64,000 nt of DNA from Paracoccaceae bacterium. Its GTDB lineage: Bacteria; Pseudomonadota; Alphaproteobacteria; Rhodobacterales; Rhodobacteraceae. Where the stretch lies: the NCBI GenBank assembly GCA_009842205.1, contig VYFX01000011.1:124001-188000 (forward strand), read 5' to 3'. Shown here piece by piece: positions 52,715 through 60,959 of this stretch (position 1 is the first letter of the stretch; each line of letters opens with the position of its first letter). The translations under genes were made by a program, and so were the position numbers. Under the pieces are notes generated by a model. That model was not told the DNA's origin. It ran no database searches and saw only the letters and a list, made by a program, of their open reading frames with translations.

Positions 52715-53334
52715 GTAAGTTCAATCAGGAAAGACGGGTATTTGACCGCTTGAAGTCCGATTGTTCTGAAGAAGCCAAAAACGAATTCGAGTATGTTCTA
52801 TCGATTCTGATTGAACGTTACAACACGACAATCTATGAAAATCGGTTTATTGTAGGTGGAGCAGTTGAGGTTTTTACCTACGCTCTGTTGAAATCTGTTG
52901 GTATTGAATGCTCCCTTTATGGCAGTCAAGCCAAGTCAGGAGACATTATACTTCCCAATGACAAGAAACTATCTGTCAAGGGAACATTCACAGGCAAGAT
53001 TGGTGATGTTAAACTGGTCAACCAATTAGGCAGTGGAACAAGATTTTGGGAAACTGCGACCCTATTCATAATTTCGGGAACGGGGATCGTCTATGGAACG
53101 CCAGAAATGGTTGAAGAAGAATACATCAAGCAAGTTAGTGATGGTGTTGTCTTGAAGGGTAAAGCCATACGGGAAATAAGCCAGAATTCCAACAATGTGT
53201 TTGAAGTGGAAATCCTGCCCAAACCTCCAACCGAAATGACTGGTTTTAGTCATAAGGCAAGTGTAGCGGTCGCCAAGCAAATCATGTTTGAGAACAAGGC
53301 AACAACACTTATCAAATCAATGGATTTGGATTGA
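52711..53334 (+). CDS. Probable type II restriction endonuclease, PD-(D/E)XK-like
   Basis: A 207-residue protein with no family I can name. Several features fit a PD-(D/E)XK nuclease: Glu53 in a helix GGAVEVFTYALLKSVG, then after a turn SGDI with Asp78, a short hairpin, and LSVKGTF with Lys90, which gives D-(X)9-SVK in place of D-(X)n-ExK. Partial replacement of the Glu by Ser is known in some restriction enzymes. Its place right after a methyltransferase, overlapping it as ATGA, is the main support. The stop at 53332-53334 touches the right terminal repeat. It could also be another accessory protein of the element. Confidence 0.6.
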   Translation: MSKFNQERRVFDRLKSDCSEEAKNEFEYVLSILIERYNTTIYENRFIVGGAVEVFTYALLKSVGIECSLYGSQAKSGDIILPNDKKLSVKGTFTGKIGDVKLVNQLGSGTRFWETATLFIISGTGIVYGTPEMVEEEYIKQVSDGVVLKGKAIREISQNSNNVFEVEILPKPPTEMTGFSHKASVAVAKQIMFENKATTLIKSMDLD

Positions 53335-53358
53335 TTGGCAACATTGTATATAGTTCCC
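53335..53358 (-). repeat. Right terminal inverted repeat of the transposon
   Basis: Twenty-four bases beginning TTGGCAACAT and ending AGTTCCC, the inverted partner of 50792-50815. It starts at the base after the nuclease stop codon. Confidence 0.93.
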
Positions 53359-53366
53359 TTAATTTT
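53359..53366. repeat. Target-site duplication, right copy
   Basis: TTAATTTT, identical to 50784-50791. The following 200 bases up to the heparinase-like gene contain no recognisable gene. Confidence 0.93.
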
Positions 53367-53567
53367 TAGGTAATTTGACGAAGGGTAGAAGCAGGAATTT
53401 GCCCGATAAAGAAGTACGGAAGAGAAGTTGGAAACCACACGTCGGAAAGATGACCCGCAGCTTTTAGATCATCTCTCGGTAGCTAGTGTCTTGAGACTAT
53501 GAATGAACTAAATTTGAAATCTTATTTTGTTTCCATTTCATGAATTTAAAACAGTCAAAAATTCGTA

Positions 53568-55277
53568 ATGAACAATTTAACCAATTTTGATTTTTCTCAT
53601 GATGGCTTCTGGCCTACTATCCATAGGAAAAAATGGTGGTTGGGTCGAATAACTAACCTAGTTGTTTCATCACTACCGGAAGATTTCAAGCCAAACTTGT
53701 TCCTTGCCAGATTGCATGGGTCGGAGAAAGCAGGTCAGGCACTACTTCAAAACAGATTCCTGTTTGATGGAGAAAGGGTTGTCTTTAATGACTCGACTTT
53801 TTGGTCTATTGCTGCAAAAAATCCCATGTTGCAGGTTAGGTTGCACAGTTTCCAATGGTTGGGTGATTTGGCATCAGTTGGTACTGTCGAAGCCAAAAAC
53901 ATGGCCCAGAAGTTAATCCAAGAGTGGTTAATCACATTTGGTAGTGGCAAGGGCTTGGGTTGGGCTCCTGAAGTTGTCGGGAGGAGGTTAACCTGGTTGT
54001 TGAGAAACCATTGGATATACCTGACTGACGGAGATAAGGATTTTGAGAGGAGTTTTACGGGCTCCATTCAACATCAGTACTCGTACCTGAATTATTTTCT
54101 GAGTTCCGTAAAGGAACCTATTTTGTGCGTGGAAGCATTAATGGGGTTGATCCATGCAGGTTTCTTTCTCAGGAAAAAGCAGAGCGAAATGGACCGACTT
54201 TATCAGCGACTGTCCAAGGAGGTCGAAAAACAATTCCCCGAGGATGGCAACTTTCTAACCCGTAATCCCCAGGAATTGCTTATCTACGGGATAATACTCA
54301 ATTGGGTTATTGAACTTGCTGATGAAAGTGAAACAACAATACCAGAAGAATTGGAAAGATTATCCACCAGAATTGGTAAATCCTTAAGTGTTATTTGCCA
54401 CTATAATGGGCAGTTGGCACGCTTCCATGGAGGTAAGGATACACCATCCCATCTCGTCAGCCAGACCATAAATGCTCTAACCCGCAAGGATAATTCAACT
54501 GTAGCAAAGGGGCTTGGGTACAGGAAATTACAGTTGGGTTCAACCAGTCTGATAATTGATGTTGCTCCTCCCCCGCAAATCAAAACTACCCAACCAGTTT
54601 TATCAACTCAAAATACCTTTGAACTCACTTCCAACTTTACCCCCCTTTGTGTGAATGTGGGGTTTGAAGAGAATATGGAAAAAACCGCCGAATACCAAAC
54701 ACAATTCGTAAACTCTCATAGCAATCTTCAGATTACAGACTCAAAGATTCTCGATAGGAACACATCTCAGGACCTGAATGAAGAAGAGGATTTGAGGAGT
54801 AGTTTCAATGTACTGAAACGTGAAAGGGGATATCAGATTTTGACTTCCCAGCATGATGTCTTTGCAATTGAGTTTGGATATTATCACCGAAGGGAAATCA
54901 GGATGGATTCCCTCGGTAATGTGGTTTTTGGAACTGACACGCTTATCCCGAATGAAACGGGTTTGAACAATGATGCTTCCTATACAATCAGTTTTAACCT
55001 GCATCCGGATGTCATGCCGGAATGGTCAGAACAAAGCATGTCCCTGCAGTTTGTTCTCCCGCAAGGAGAAGTTTGGGATTTTCAGTATGAGGGGAGAGGG
55101 ACCATGGTTTGGAATGAAGGGATTTACCTGGATACCATAAATTCGAAAATAATTCCCACCAACCTGATACAAATTTCTGGTTCAACCAAGGGAAAAAGGT
55201 CAATCCAGCGCTGGAAATTGGAAAAGATCGGGTATACGAGCCCTGATCCAAGCCTTATAACAGGAGATGTGTCCTGA
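53568..55277 (+). CDS. Heparinase II/III-family protein
   Basis: A 569-residue protein of the heparinase II/III group common in alphaproteobacteria, where it often lies near rsmB and purH. The N-terminal helical toroid includes GWAPEVVGRRLTWLLRNHWIYL and LITFGSGKGLGW. The family's RFHGGKD (residues about 283-289) and the YRKLQLGSTSLIIDVAPPP strand that opens the beta-sandwich follow. The C-terminal half is beta-rich, with YHRREIRMD and GTDTLIPN. There is no signal peptide, so the role is probably not extracellular heparin breakdown; it may act on cell-envelope glycan. The rsmB neighbour usually expected upstream is missing; the transposon and HigA-like gene are there instead. Confidence 0.85.
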   Translation: MNNLTNFDFSHDGFWPTIHRKKWWLGRITNLVVSSLPEDFKPNLFLARLHGSEKAGQALLQNRFLFDGERVVFNDSTFWSIAAKNPMLQVRLHSFQWLGDLASVGTVEAKNMAQKLIQEWLITFGSGKGLGWAPEVVGRRLTWLLRNHWIYLTDGDKDFERSFTGSIQHQYSYLNYFLSSVKEPILCVEALMGLIHAGFFLRKKQSEMDRLYQRLSKEVEKQFPEDGNFLTRNPQELLIYGIILNWVIELADESETTIPEELERLSTRIGKSLSVICHYNGQLARFHGGKDTPSHLVSQTINALTRKDNSTVAKGLGYRKLQLGSTSLIIDVAPPPQIKTTQPVLSTQNTFELTSNFTPLCVNVGFEENMEKTAEYQTQFVNSHSNLQITDSKILDRNTSQDLNEEEDLRSSFNVLKRERGYQILTSQHDVFAIEFGYYHRREIRMDSLGNVVFGTDTLIPNETGLNNDASYTISFNLHPDVMPEWSEQSMSLQFVLPQGEVWDFQYEGRGTMVWNEGIYLDTINSKIIPTNLIQISGSTKGKRSIQRWKLEKIGYTSPDPSLITGDVS

Positions 55278-55316
55278 TGGTTTTGAATTATAGATACATT
55301 TCTAGAAATTAACTTG

Positions 55317-55790
55317 ATGAGGCGTTTGTTTTTAATTTCTCTGGTTACCTTAGGTGTTGATCAGTTTACAAAATATTTGATTTACTATGTTTTGGACCTG
55401 GAAACTGTTCGCAGAATGGTTGTCATACCTACAATCCTGAATTTTCATTTGGCTTGGAACGAGGGAATCAATTTCGGTTTGTTTGGTGGTGGCGGTGAAC
55501 TGACACGATATATCTGGATAGCATTGGCACTCGTAATTGTTGTATGTTTTTACATTTATGCCTTTAAACAGGATAAATCCTGGCATTTGCTTGTCCCAAT
55601 CGGACTCATTACCGGTGGTGCCTTGGGAAACACGTTTGACAGGGTCATTTATGGTGCTGTAATGGACTATCTGAATGTCACCTGTTGCGGAATAAATAAT
55701 CCTTATTCCTTTAATGTTGCAGATACTGCTATATTTTGTGGTTTAGCATTAATGTTATTATTCGGTAACAAATACAGTAAATCTAAATAA
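55317..55790 (+). CDS. lspA: Lipoprotein signal peptidase (signal peptidase II)
   Basis: LspA removes the signal peptide of prolipoproteins in the inner membrane. Four membrane segments lie in 157 residues. The conserved motifs are TLGVDQFTKYLI with Asp near residue 14, NEGINFGLF, GGALGNTFDRVIYGAVMDYL with catalytic Asp, and FNVADTAIFCG with the second catalytic Asp. ATG 55317 is preferred over the adjacent TTG 55314. The next gene encodes a lipoprotein. Confidence 0.95.
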   Translation: MRRLFLISLVTLGVDQFTKYLIYYVLDLETVRRMVVIPTILNFHLAWNEGINFGLFGGGGELTRYIWIALALVIVVCFYIYAFKQDKSWHLLVPIGLITGGALGNTFDRVIYGAVMDYLNVTCCGINNPYSFNVADTAIFCGLALMLLFGNKYSKSK

Positions 55791-55824
55791 CTCAATAAAG
55801 AGTAAATTCGTTTGGGGATAATAA

Positions 55825-56319
55825 ATGAACAAGGGGTTGTGGTTTTTGGTTGTAATTCTGTTCGCCCTGGTTGGGTGTTCGGAAAATACTTCTGATCCGG
55901 AATTGGTATTCCATAAATCTAAGGGAGCACCGGATGAATTGACACTGGTCGTCTATGAACCCATTGAGAAACCAGAAAGCGTGACAAACTTGACCCCACC
56001 CGGTACCACACGAAATGCTGCTGATCCTCAACCCAAGGAGGATATAATTCGTCTGCTTGGTTCCAGTGGTGAAGAAAAAGTGGATGGTCGAATTCCGGAT
56101 CGGGACAGTGATTTGTTGCTTTATACTCAAAGGATGGGTACTGATGCTGATATCAGGGGAATTCTGGCCTCGGAAGATTTGGAATTTCGACGTAGAAACC
56201 GAGCCAAACCACTGGAAAGATGGGCCAATCTCAACGTCTATTTTGCAGCCTATTCCTTTATGTCTTTGGATAGCAGGGAAGAATACCGGCGGCTTAAGTC
56301 CGAGGGTGTAATTCCCTAA
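55825..56319 (+). CDS. DUF3035 lipoprotein, BamF-type
   Basis: A 164-residue lipoprotein: signal MNKGLWFLVVILFALVGC with lipobox LVGC, Cys18. The remainder has PDELTLVVYEPIEKPES followed by a proline-rich L-TPPGTTRN segment, as in DUF3035 proteins found almost only in alphaproteobacteria and assigned as BamF, a subunit of the outer-membrane beta-barrel assembly complex. Its usual place between lspA and an M16 peptidase pair is kept. The BamF name comes from family annotation as I recall it, not from anything shown here. Confidence 0.8.
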   Translation: MNKGLWFLVVILFALVGCSENTSDPELVFHKSKGAPDELTLVVYEPIEKPESVTNLTPPGTTRNAADPQPKEDIIRLLGSSGEEKVDGRIPDRDSDLLLYTQRMGTDADIRGILASEDLEFRRRNRAKPLERWANLNVYFAAYSFMSLDSREEYRRLKSEGVIP

Positions 56320-56412
56320 ATCAGCACTTTGCATTAACCAAATTGTGATTTCCCGATTTTCTCGGTAGAACTAATATTAATGGCATCTGAATTTTGATCA
56401 GGTGAAGGAAAC

Positions 56413-57759
56413 ATGACACTCAGAATATTCACACTAATTGGTACTTTATTTTGGTCCACCTCATATGTTGGTGCACTGGAGGTGCCAGAAAATTTGTCCC
56501 AGTTCGAGCTTGATAATGGATTGAAAATAATCGTGATAGAAAATCACCGGGCACCGATTGTTAATCATACGCTCTGGTATGATGTCGGAGCATCGGATGA
56601 TCCACCAGGCAAATCCGGGCTTACCCATTTCGTGGAACACCTGATGTTTGAGGGAACGAAAAATACTGAAGCGGGTGAATTTGACAACCGAATCAAGCTC
56701 ATGGGTGGATTTAACAATGCTTTTACCAACCAAGAGGGATCAGCTTATACAGTGGAAGTATCAACAGAGTACCTGGAACAGGTAATGGAACTTGAAGCAG
56801 ATCGCATGGTAAATCTGACCTTCAAACCCGAACTTGTCTTGCGGGAAAGAGATGTAATTCTGGAAGAACGAAAGGAAAGAGTTGATTCCAGCCCCTCCAG
56901 TCTCTTGCGTGAACAAATGTCCGCTACGCTGTTTCAAAATCACCCTTATGGAATTCCGACAATTGGATGGGAACATGAAATGAGAAGCCTCACCTTGGAG
57001 GATGCAAAATCATTTTACAAAAAATATTATCACCCCAAGAATGCAACATTGGTGATTAGTGGAGATGTTTATCCCGATCAGGTCCTTGAACTGGCCAAGA
57101 AGTATTACGGTCATCTGGAGTCACCCGATGATTTTGAGAGAAGTCCCAAACTGCTTGAACCACCCCACATGGCTGAAAGACGTGTTTGGTTTAAGGATCC
57201 CAGGGTTTCAACCGAATATGTATTCCGAAAATACCATGTTCCAACAAAAATTGCCTCTGATGAAGAAAACCTTGCCGCCCTTGCCTTGATGGTCGAGGTG
57301 CTTGGGGGGAGTGGCAAAACTTCAGTATTGGGTGAAAAACTAACGGTGGAGGAAAAAATTGCCACTTATACCGGTGCTGGCCTTATTGGTGATGTTACAC
57401 GACCGGTTGTCATAAATATGTATGTGGTCCCGGCACAAGGAGTTAGCCTTGAGGAAGCCGAGGCAAAGATGGATGAGGTCATTGCCGGTTTTCTTGAAGA
57501 GGGTGTTGACAAGGATCATTTGGACCGCATCAAAAAGCAGATAAAATATTCCAGGATCTATGCACAGGATGATGCCAAGAATGCGGCCATGGAGTATGGA
57601 TACGGATTTGTAAATGGCTTGACTGTTGAACAAACTGCAGCATGGACCGACCAATTGCTCAACACGGATGAGGAAAGTGTCCAGGAAGCGGCCGAAATCC
57701 TGCTAAGTAAAAACAATTCAGTGACAGGGTGGCTGCTTAAGGAGGTTACAGAACAATGA
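56413..57759 (+). CDS. M16 zinc peptidase, catalytic subunit
   Basis: A 448-residue pitrilysin-type peptidase with a signal peptide (residues 1-22). The inverted zinc motif HFVEH is at 72-76, and the third ligand Glu lies downstream in the MELEADRM helix. The protein resembles the mitochondrial processing peptidase beta subunit and alphaproteobacterial secreted M16 proteins. It pairs with the next gene, which lacks the zinc motif; the stop overlaps the next start (ATGA), as expected for a heterodimer. It is probably periplasmic. Confidence 0.93.
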   Translation: MTLRIFTLIGTLFWSTSYVGALEVPENLSQFELDNGLKIIVIENHRAPIVNHTLWYDVGASDDPPGKSGLTHFVEHLMFEGTKNTEAGEFDNRIKLMGGFNNAFTNQEGSAYTVEVSTEYLEQVMELEADRMVNLTFKPELVLRERDVILEERKERVDSSPSSLLREQMSATLFQNHPYGIPTIGWEHEMRSLTLEDAKSFYKKYYHPKNATLVISGDVYPDQVLELAKKYYGHLESPDDFERSPKLLEPPHMAERRVWFKDPRVSTEYVFRKYHVPTKIASDEENLAALALMVEVLGGSGKTSVLGEKLTVEEKIATYTGAGLIGDVTRPVVINMYVVPAQGVSLEEAEAKMDEVIAGFLEEGVDKDHLDRIKKQIKYSRIYAQDDAKNAAMEYGYGFVNGLTVEQTAAWTDQLLNTDEESVQEAAEILLSKNNSVTGWLLKEVTEQ

Positions 57760-59063
57760 TCAAAAAGATAACCTTTGTTGTTGCTTCCTTCCTATTGCTG
57801 ATACCAGGTCTAAATGCCGCTGTCGATATTCAGGAATTCGAAACACCAAATGGGATCGAGGTCTGGCTGGTTGAAGATCATTCCAACCCAATCCTTGCTC
57901 TGCAGATGTTTTTCTTGACTGGAAGTGTCCATGATCCCGTTGAAAAGGAAGGTTCGACATACATGATGATGGGATTGCTTGAAGAGGGTACTGATGACCT
58001 CGATGCTGTAGGATTTCAGATTGAAGTCGAGGAGCTGGGTGCAATATTTGATTTCGATACCTACAAGGAAGCGGTTGCGGTTTCAGCGCAAATGATTACC
58101 GAAAACCTTGAACCCTCGGTGGACTTGTTAAGAAAGGCCTTGGAGCAGCCAAGTTTTGATTCTGAACCCATTGAGCGGGTTAGAGGGCAAATCCTGACGA
58201 ACATAGATTTCGACGAAAAGGATCCCGAGGAAATTGCTTTTGATGCTTTCATTGACATAATGTTTGGTGATCACCCATTGAACCGAAAAAGGGAAGGTAA
58301 CAAAACGTCGATTACCAATTTGACCCGTGAGGATATTATTGCCGCCTACCAAAATGCGCTGGTCAGGGGGAAAGTTGTCGTGGGTGCTGCCGGGGATATT
58401 ACAGCAGATCAGTTAGGTGAACTCCTTGATGGTCTACTGGGTGGGTTGCCAGATACAACTCCACCTGTTGTTCCCGCCCTTGCATTGCCACAAGAGGGTC
58501 ATGTCGAGATAATAGATTTTCCAACACCCCAATCAACAATAGTATTTGGCCATAGGGGATTGATCCGTAATGACCCTGATTTCCTGATGGCCTATGTCTT
58601 GAATGAGGTATTTGGCAGGTCGGGCTTTAATTCACGGTTGCAAAAGAAATTACGCGTGGACCTTGGATTGACCTATGGCATAAGGTCATTTCTCTCGACA
58701 TATCAAACTGGTGGAATGGTTATAGGAAGCATGACCACTGCCAATCAAACAGTGAATGAGGCAATTGATGCCATCAGGCAGGAATGGGCCAACATTGCCA
58801 ACGAAGGTATAACCCAGGAAGAGTTGGATACGATAAAAATGTACCTGAAGGGATCCTATCACTTGAGGTTCAAGACCAATGAGGATATTGCGGGGATCTT
58901 GGCCGGAATGCAATTGGACAATATACCGGCCTCCTATGTAAAGCACAGGAATGATATGATTGAGGCAATCGAACTGGAGGACATCAACAGGGTAGCCAAA
59001 AACCTGTTTCGTCCGGAAGAACTGGTCTTTGTGGTTGTTGGACAACCGGATACACCTTCCTGA
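57756..59063 (+). CDS. M16-like peptidase, non-catalytic partner
   Basis: A 435-residue partner of the preceding peptidase, with signal peptide IKKITFVVASFLLLIPGLNA. In place of HxxEH it has STYMMMGLLEEGTDD, so it cannot bind zinc at that site. It keeps the substrate-binding Arg/Tyr segment RVDLGLTYGIRSFLS typical of M16 C-terminal halves. Such inactive subunits complete the clamshell chamber. It is convergent with the nuclease gene, with two bases between stops. Confidence 0.92.
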   Translation: MIKKITFVVASFLLLIPGLNAAVDIQEFETPNGIEVWLVEDHSNPILALQMFFLTGSVHDPVEKEGSTYMMMGLLEEGTDDLDAVGFQIEVEELGAIFDFDTYKEAVAVSAQMITENLEPSVDLLRKALEQPSFDSEPIERVRGQILTNIDFDEKDPEEIAFDAFIDIMFGDHPLNRKREGNKTSITNLTREDIIAAYQNALVRGKVVVGAAGDITADQLGELLDGLLGGLPDTTPPVVPALALPQEGHVEIIDFPTPQSTIVFGHRGLIRNDPDFLMAYVLNEVFGRSGFNSRLQKKLRVDLGLTYGIRSFLSTYQTGGMVIGSMTTANQTVNEAIDAIRQEWANIANEGITQEELDTIKMYLKGSYHLRFKTNEDIAGILAGMQLDNIPASYVKHRNDMIEAIELEDINRVAKNLFRPEELVFVVVGQPDTPS

Positions 59064-59065
59064 TA

Positions 59066-59833
59066 TTACTCACAGACGACGCCGTCTCCATCCCCATCCC
59101 GCATAAATTTGTAGGCAGGGTGGGTTACGTATACGGGTGCAATCCCTGCCTTTCGAGCTTCCTTGCAGGTAACCCTGCCATCACCGTTTTCGTCCCATTC
59201 TGATGTGGGTTTGGGGGAATAGGGAGTACCTTCATAAAATACCATTTGGAAGGAATCGCAGTTCTCGATTACCTTGTCAATCGCATTGGCTTCCTTTCGA
59301 TCAATGGTCAGTTGGTATTCCAACCTGATCTGAATATTACGGTGGACAAACCAGCATTTGTTGTAGTGAGGTAGCCATTCGGCTGCATCAAGATAGCTCT
59401 TTTGTTGACGATTGACTTCCGGACTGGCAAGTGTGAGGTTATCCAAGTCCGAGGCAAATTGGCGTTTCACCTTGTTGTTTCGGGCGCAGAGACCGCTGTC
59501 ATGGGCTTCAACGGTAGCAACCATGTGCTCGATGTCCGTTTGTGAACGAAATTTAAAGTATCTTCCCGTGTAAGGGGAATAAATCCTGCCACCCATTGAC
59601 CTTATGATCTCCAGTTCCACACTTTGTGGATATCGGTAATCATTTCGATCGTAGGGGGCACATCTGTTTTCCGGTGCAACCCTTAAACCTCGCCACATCT
59701 CCTCGGCAAACAATAGACCAGAATCCAACCCAAGGACTACAAGCAACAAGAAGAATTTAGCTAGAAGATTCAGATACACCCGCTTTGCAGCAAATGTCAT
59801 TAAGTTACATTTCATATATCGACAACGTATCAT
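59066..59833 (-). CDS. Secreted HNH-type nuclease with C-terminal Excalibur domain
   Basis: A 255-residue protein with a hydrophobic signal near residues 20-42; ATG 12 codons later may be the true start. The middle contains SQTDIEHMVATVEAHDSGLC and DLDNLTLASPEVNRQQKS, the His...Asn...Asn pattern of the HNH/DUF1524-type nuclease fold. The end, from EWDENGDGRVTCKEARKAG to DGDGDGVVCE, is an Excalibur-type calcium-binding domain with paired Cys. It should be exported and cut DNA or RNA in the periplasm or outside, perhaps for nutrient gain. It stands alone, convergent with the M16 genes. Confidence 0.75.
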   Translation of the reverse strand: MIRCRYMKCNLMTFAAKRVYLNLLAKFFLLLVVLGLDSGLLFAEEMWRGLRVAPENRCAPYDRNDYRYPQSVELEIIRSMGGRIYSPYTGRYFKFRSQTDIEHMVATVEAHDSGLCARNNKVKRQFASDLDNLTLASPEVNRQQKSYLDAAEWLPHYNKCWFVHRNIQIRLEYQLTIDRKEANAIDKVIENCDSFQMVFYEGTPYSPKPTSEWDENGDGRVTCKEARKAGIAPVYVTHPAYKFMRDGDGDGVVCE

Positions 59834-60107
59834 TTATATACCGGAATGAAAATGAGACGGGTCATGCTTATTGATTCCCACTATAGTATTTCGATTAATC
59901 ACTTGATTTAGGAGAAATGCATTGTGGTTAAGTAATGACCTTAAAAAAAACCTTTAGCAATAAGATACCGTTAGGATGGACATTGGAAACTGATTTCAGA
60001 ATAACGCCATCCCAAAGTTTTTCTAGAAAATCCCATTATAATGTTTAGGCTATGAGATTCAGTATTTGGTAAATGAATTTAAACCAAATTAAGAATTAAA
60101 GGAGATA

Positions 60108-60902
60108 TTGATGATTAAGAGACTTTCAGTCTTGGTTATGGTTTCGGTCATGTATGTGTCCCAAGTGTTTGGCCAGGGGCTTCCTGACCTTGAGGGTAGG
60201 GAAATTGTGGTTGTTACGGAGAATGCCTACCCGCCCCTGCAGTTTATCGACCCCAATTCCGGTGATGCAATCGGCTGGGAATATGATGCAATGGAGGAAA
60301 TTGCTTCCCTGTTGAATGCCAGTATAACCTACGAGAATATCAGTTGGGATGCCATGATCGCGGCAGTAAGTGAAGGCCAGTTCGATTTGGGCATGACGGG
60401 TATCACAATCCGGGAAGACAGAATGGAAAAGGTTGATTTTTCAATCGCTTACATGCGTTCGGAAATGGTCATGATGGTAAGGGGCGATGAAAATAGGTTC
60501 AGCAATGCCGAGGAGTTTGCTGCAGATCCCGATTTACTGATGGCTGCTCAACCGGGTACCACGCCATTTTATGTTGGTGTCTATGATGTTCTCGATGGCA
60601 ATGAACAAAATCCTAGGATTGTATTGTTCGAAACCTTTGGCGCGGGGGTTCAGGCCTTGAAAACAGGGGATGTCGACCTTGTACTGACTGATGGAACGGC
60701 TGGTGCGGGTTATGTCGATGCCTCGGATGGTGGTCTGAAAATCATAGGAAGTCCGTTGGGAACCGAGGACTTTGGATTTATATTCCCCAAGGGCTCCGAT
60801 TTGGTTGAACCCATGAACGAGGCAATCAAGGCCATGCAGGCTTCCGGATCCATAGATGCCTTGAACAAAAAATGGTTTCTTGATTACAAGTTGGGACAAT
60901 AA
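60108..60902 (+). CDS. Amino-acid ABC transporter substrate-binding protein (family 3)
   Basis: A 264-residue periplasmic binding protein. The signal peptide ends near residue 22 (VFGQG). The family-3 marks are VVTENAYPPLQFIDPNSGDAIGWEYDAM at the start, GQFDLGMTGITIREDRMEKVDFS near residue 90 and QALKTGDVDLVLTD near residue 183. It binds a polar amino acid or related compound. GGAG precedes ATG 60108 well. It is followed by an imperfect hairpin and then the permease; no ATPase gene lies in this operon. Confidence 0.92.
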   Translation: MMIKRLSVLVMVSVMYVSQVFGQGLPDLEGREIVVVTENAYPPLQFIDPNSGDAIGWEYDAMEEIASLLNASITYENISWDAMIAAVSEGQFDLGMTGITIREDRMEKVDFSIAYMRSEMVMMVRGDENRFSNAEEFAADPDLLMAAQPGTTPFYVGVYDVLDGNEQNPRIVLFETFGAGVQALKTGDVDLVLTDGTAGAGYVDASDGGLKIIGSPLGTEDFGFIFPKGSDLVEPMNEAIKAMQASGSIDALNKKWFLDYKLGQ

Positions 60903-60918
60903 CCCACTTTTGCTATCA

Positions 60919-60943
60919 GGCTTGCCCTTGATGGGGTGAAGCC
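60919..60943 (+). promoter_or_regulatory. Imperfect intercistronic hairpin after the binding-protein gene
   Basis: GGCTT (60919-60923) pairs with AAGCC (60939-60943), and inside it CCC pairs with GGG with small bulges. It is weaker than those at 10898 and 40792, but lies at the same point between binding protein and permease. Confidence 0.45.
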
Positions 60944-60959
60944 CACCCAGAAATACTGA

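Larger units (their letters stand above)
50792..53358 (+). mobile_element. IS1595-family transposon carrying a restriction-modification module
   Basis: A 2567-bp element bounded by 24-bp inverted repeats with one mismatch and a perfect 8-bp target duplication. Inside, in one direction, lie an ISXO2/IS1595-type transposase, a beta-class DNA methyltransferase and a probable PD-(D/E)XK nuclease, joined by ATGA overlaps. The nuclease stop codon directly abuts the right repeat, so there is no spare DNA at that end; 61 bases lie between left repeat and transposase. It sits in an AT-rich gap and breaks no recognisable gene. Intact ends, identical duplications and open frames suggest a recent insertion by an active element. 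Confidence 0.92.

Noticed and set aside
53367-53567. Remnant of a gene interrupted by the transposon
   Set aside because: Joining the two flanks at TTAATTTT gives no continuous frame and neither side resembles a known protein.
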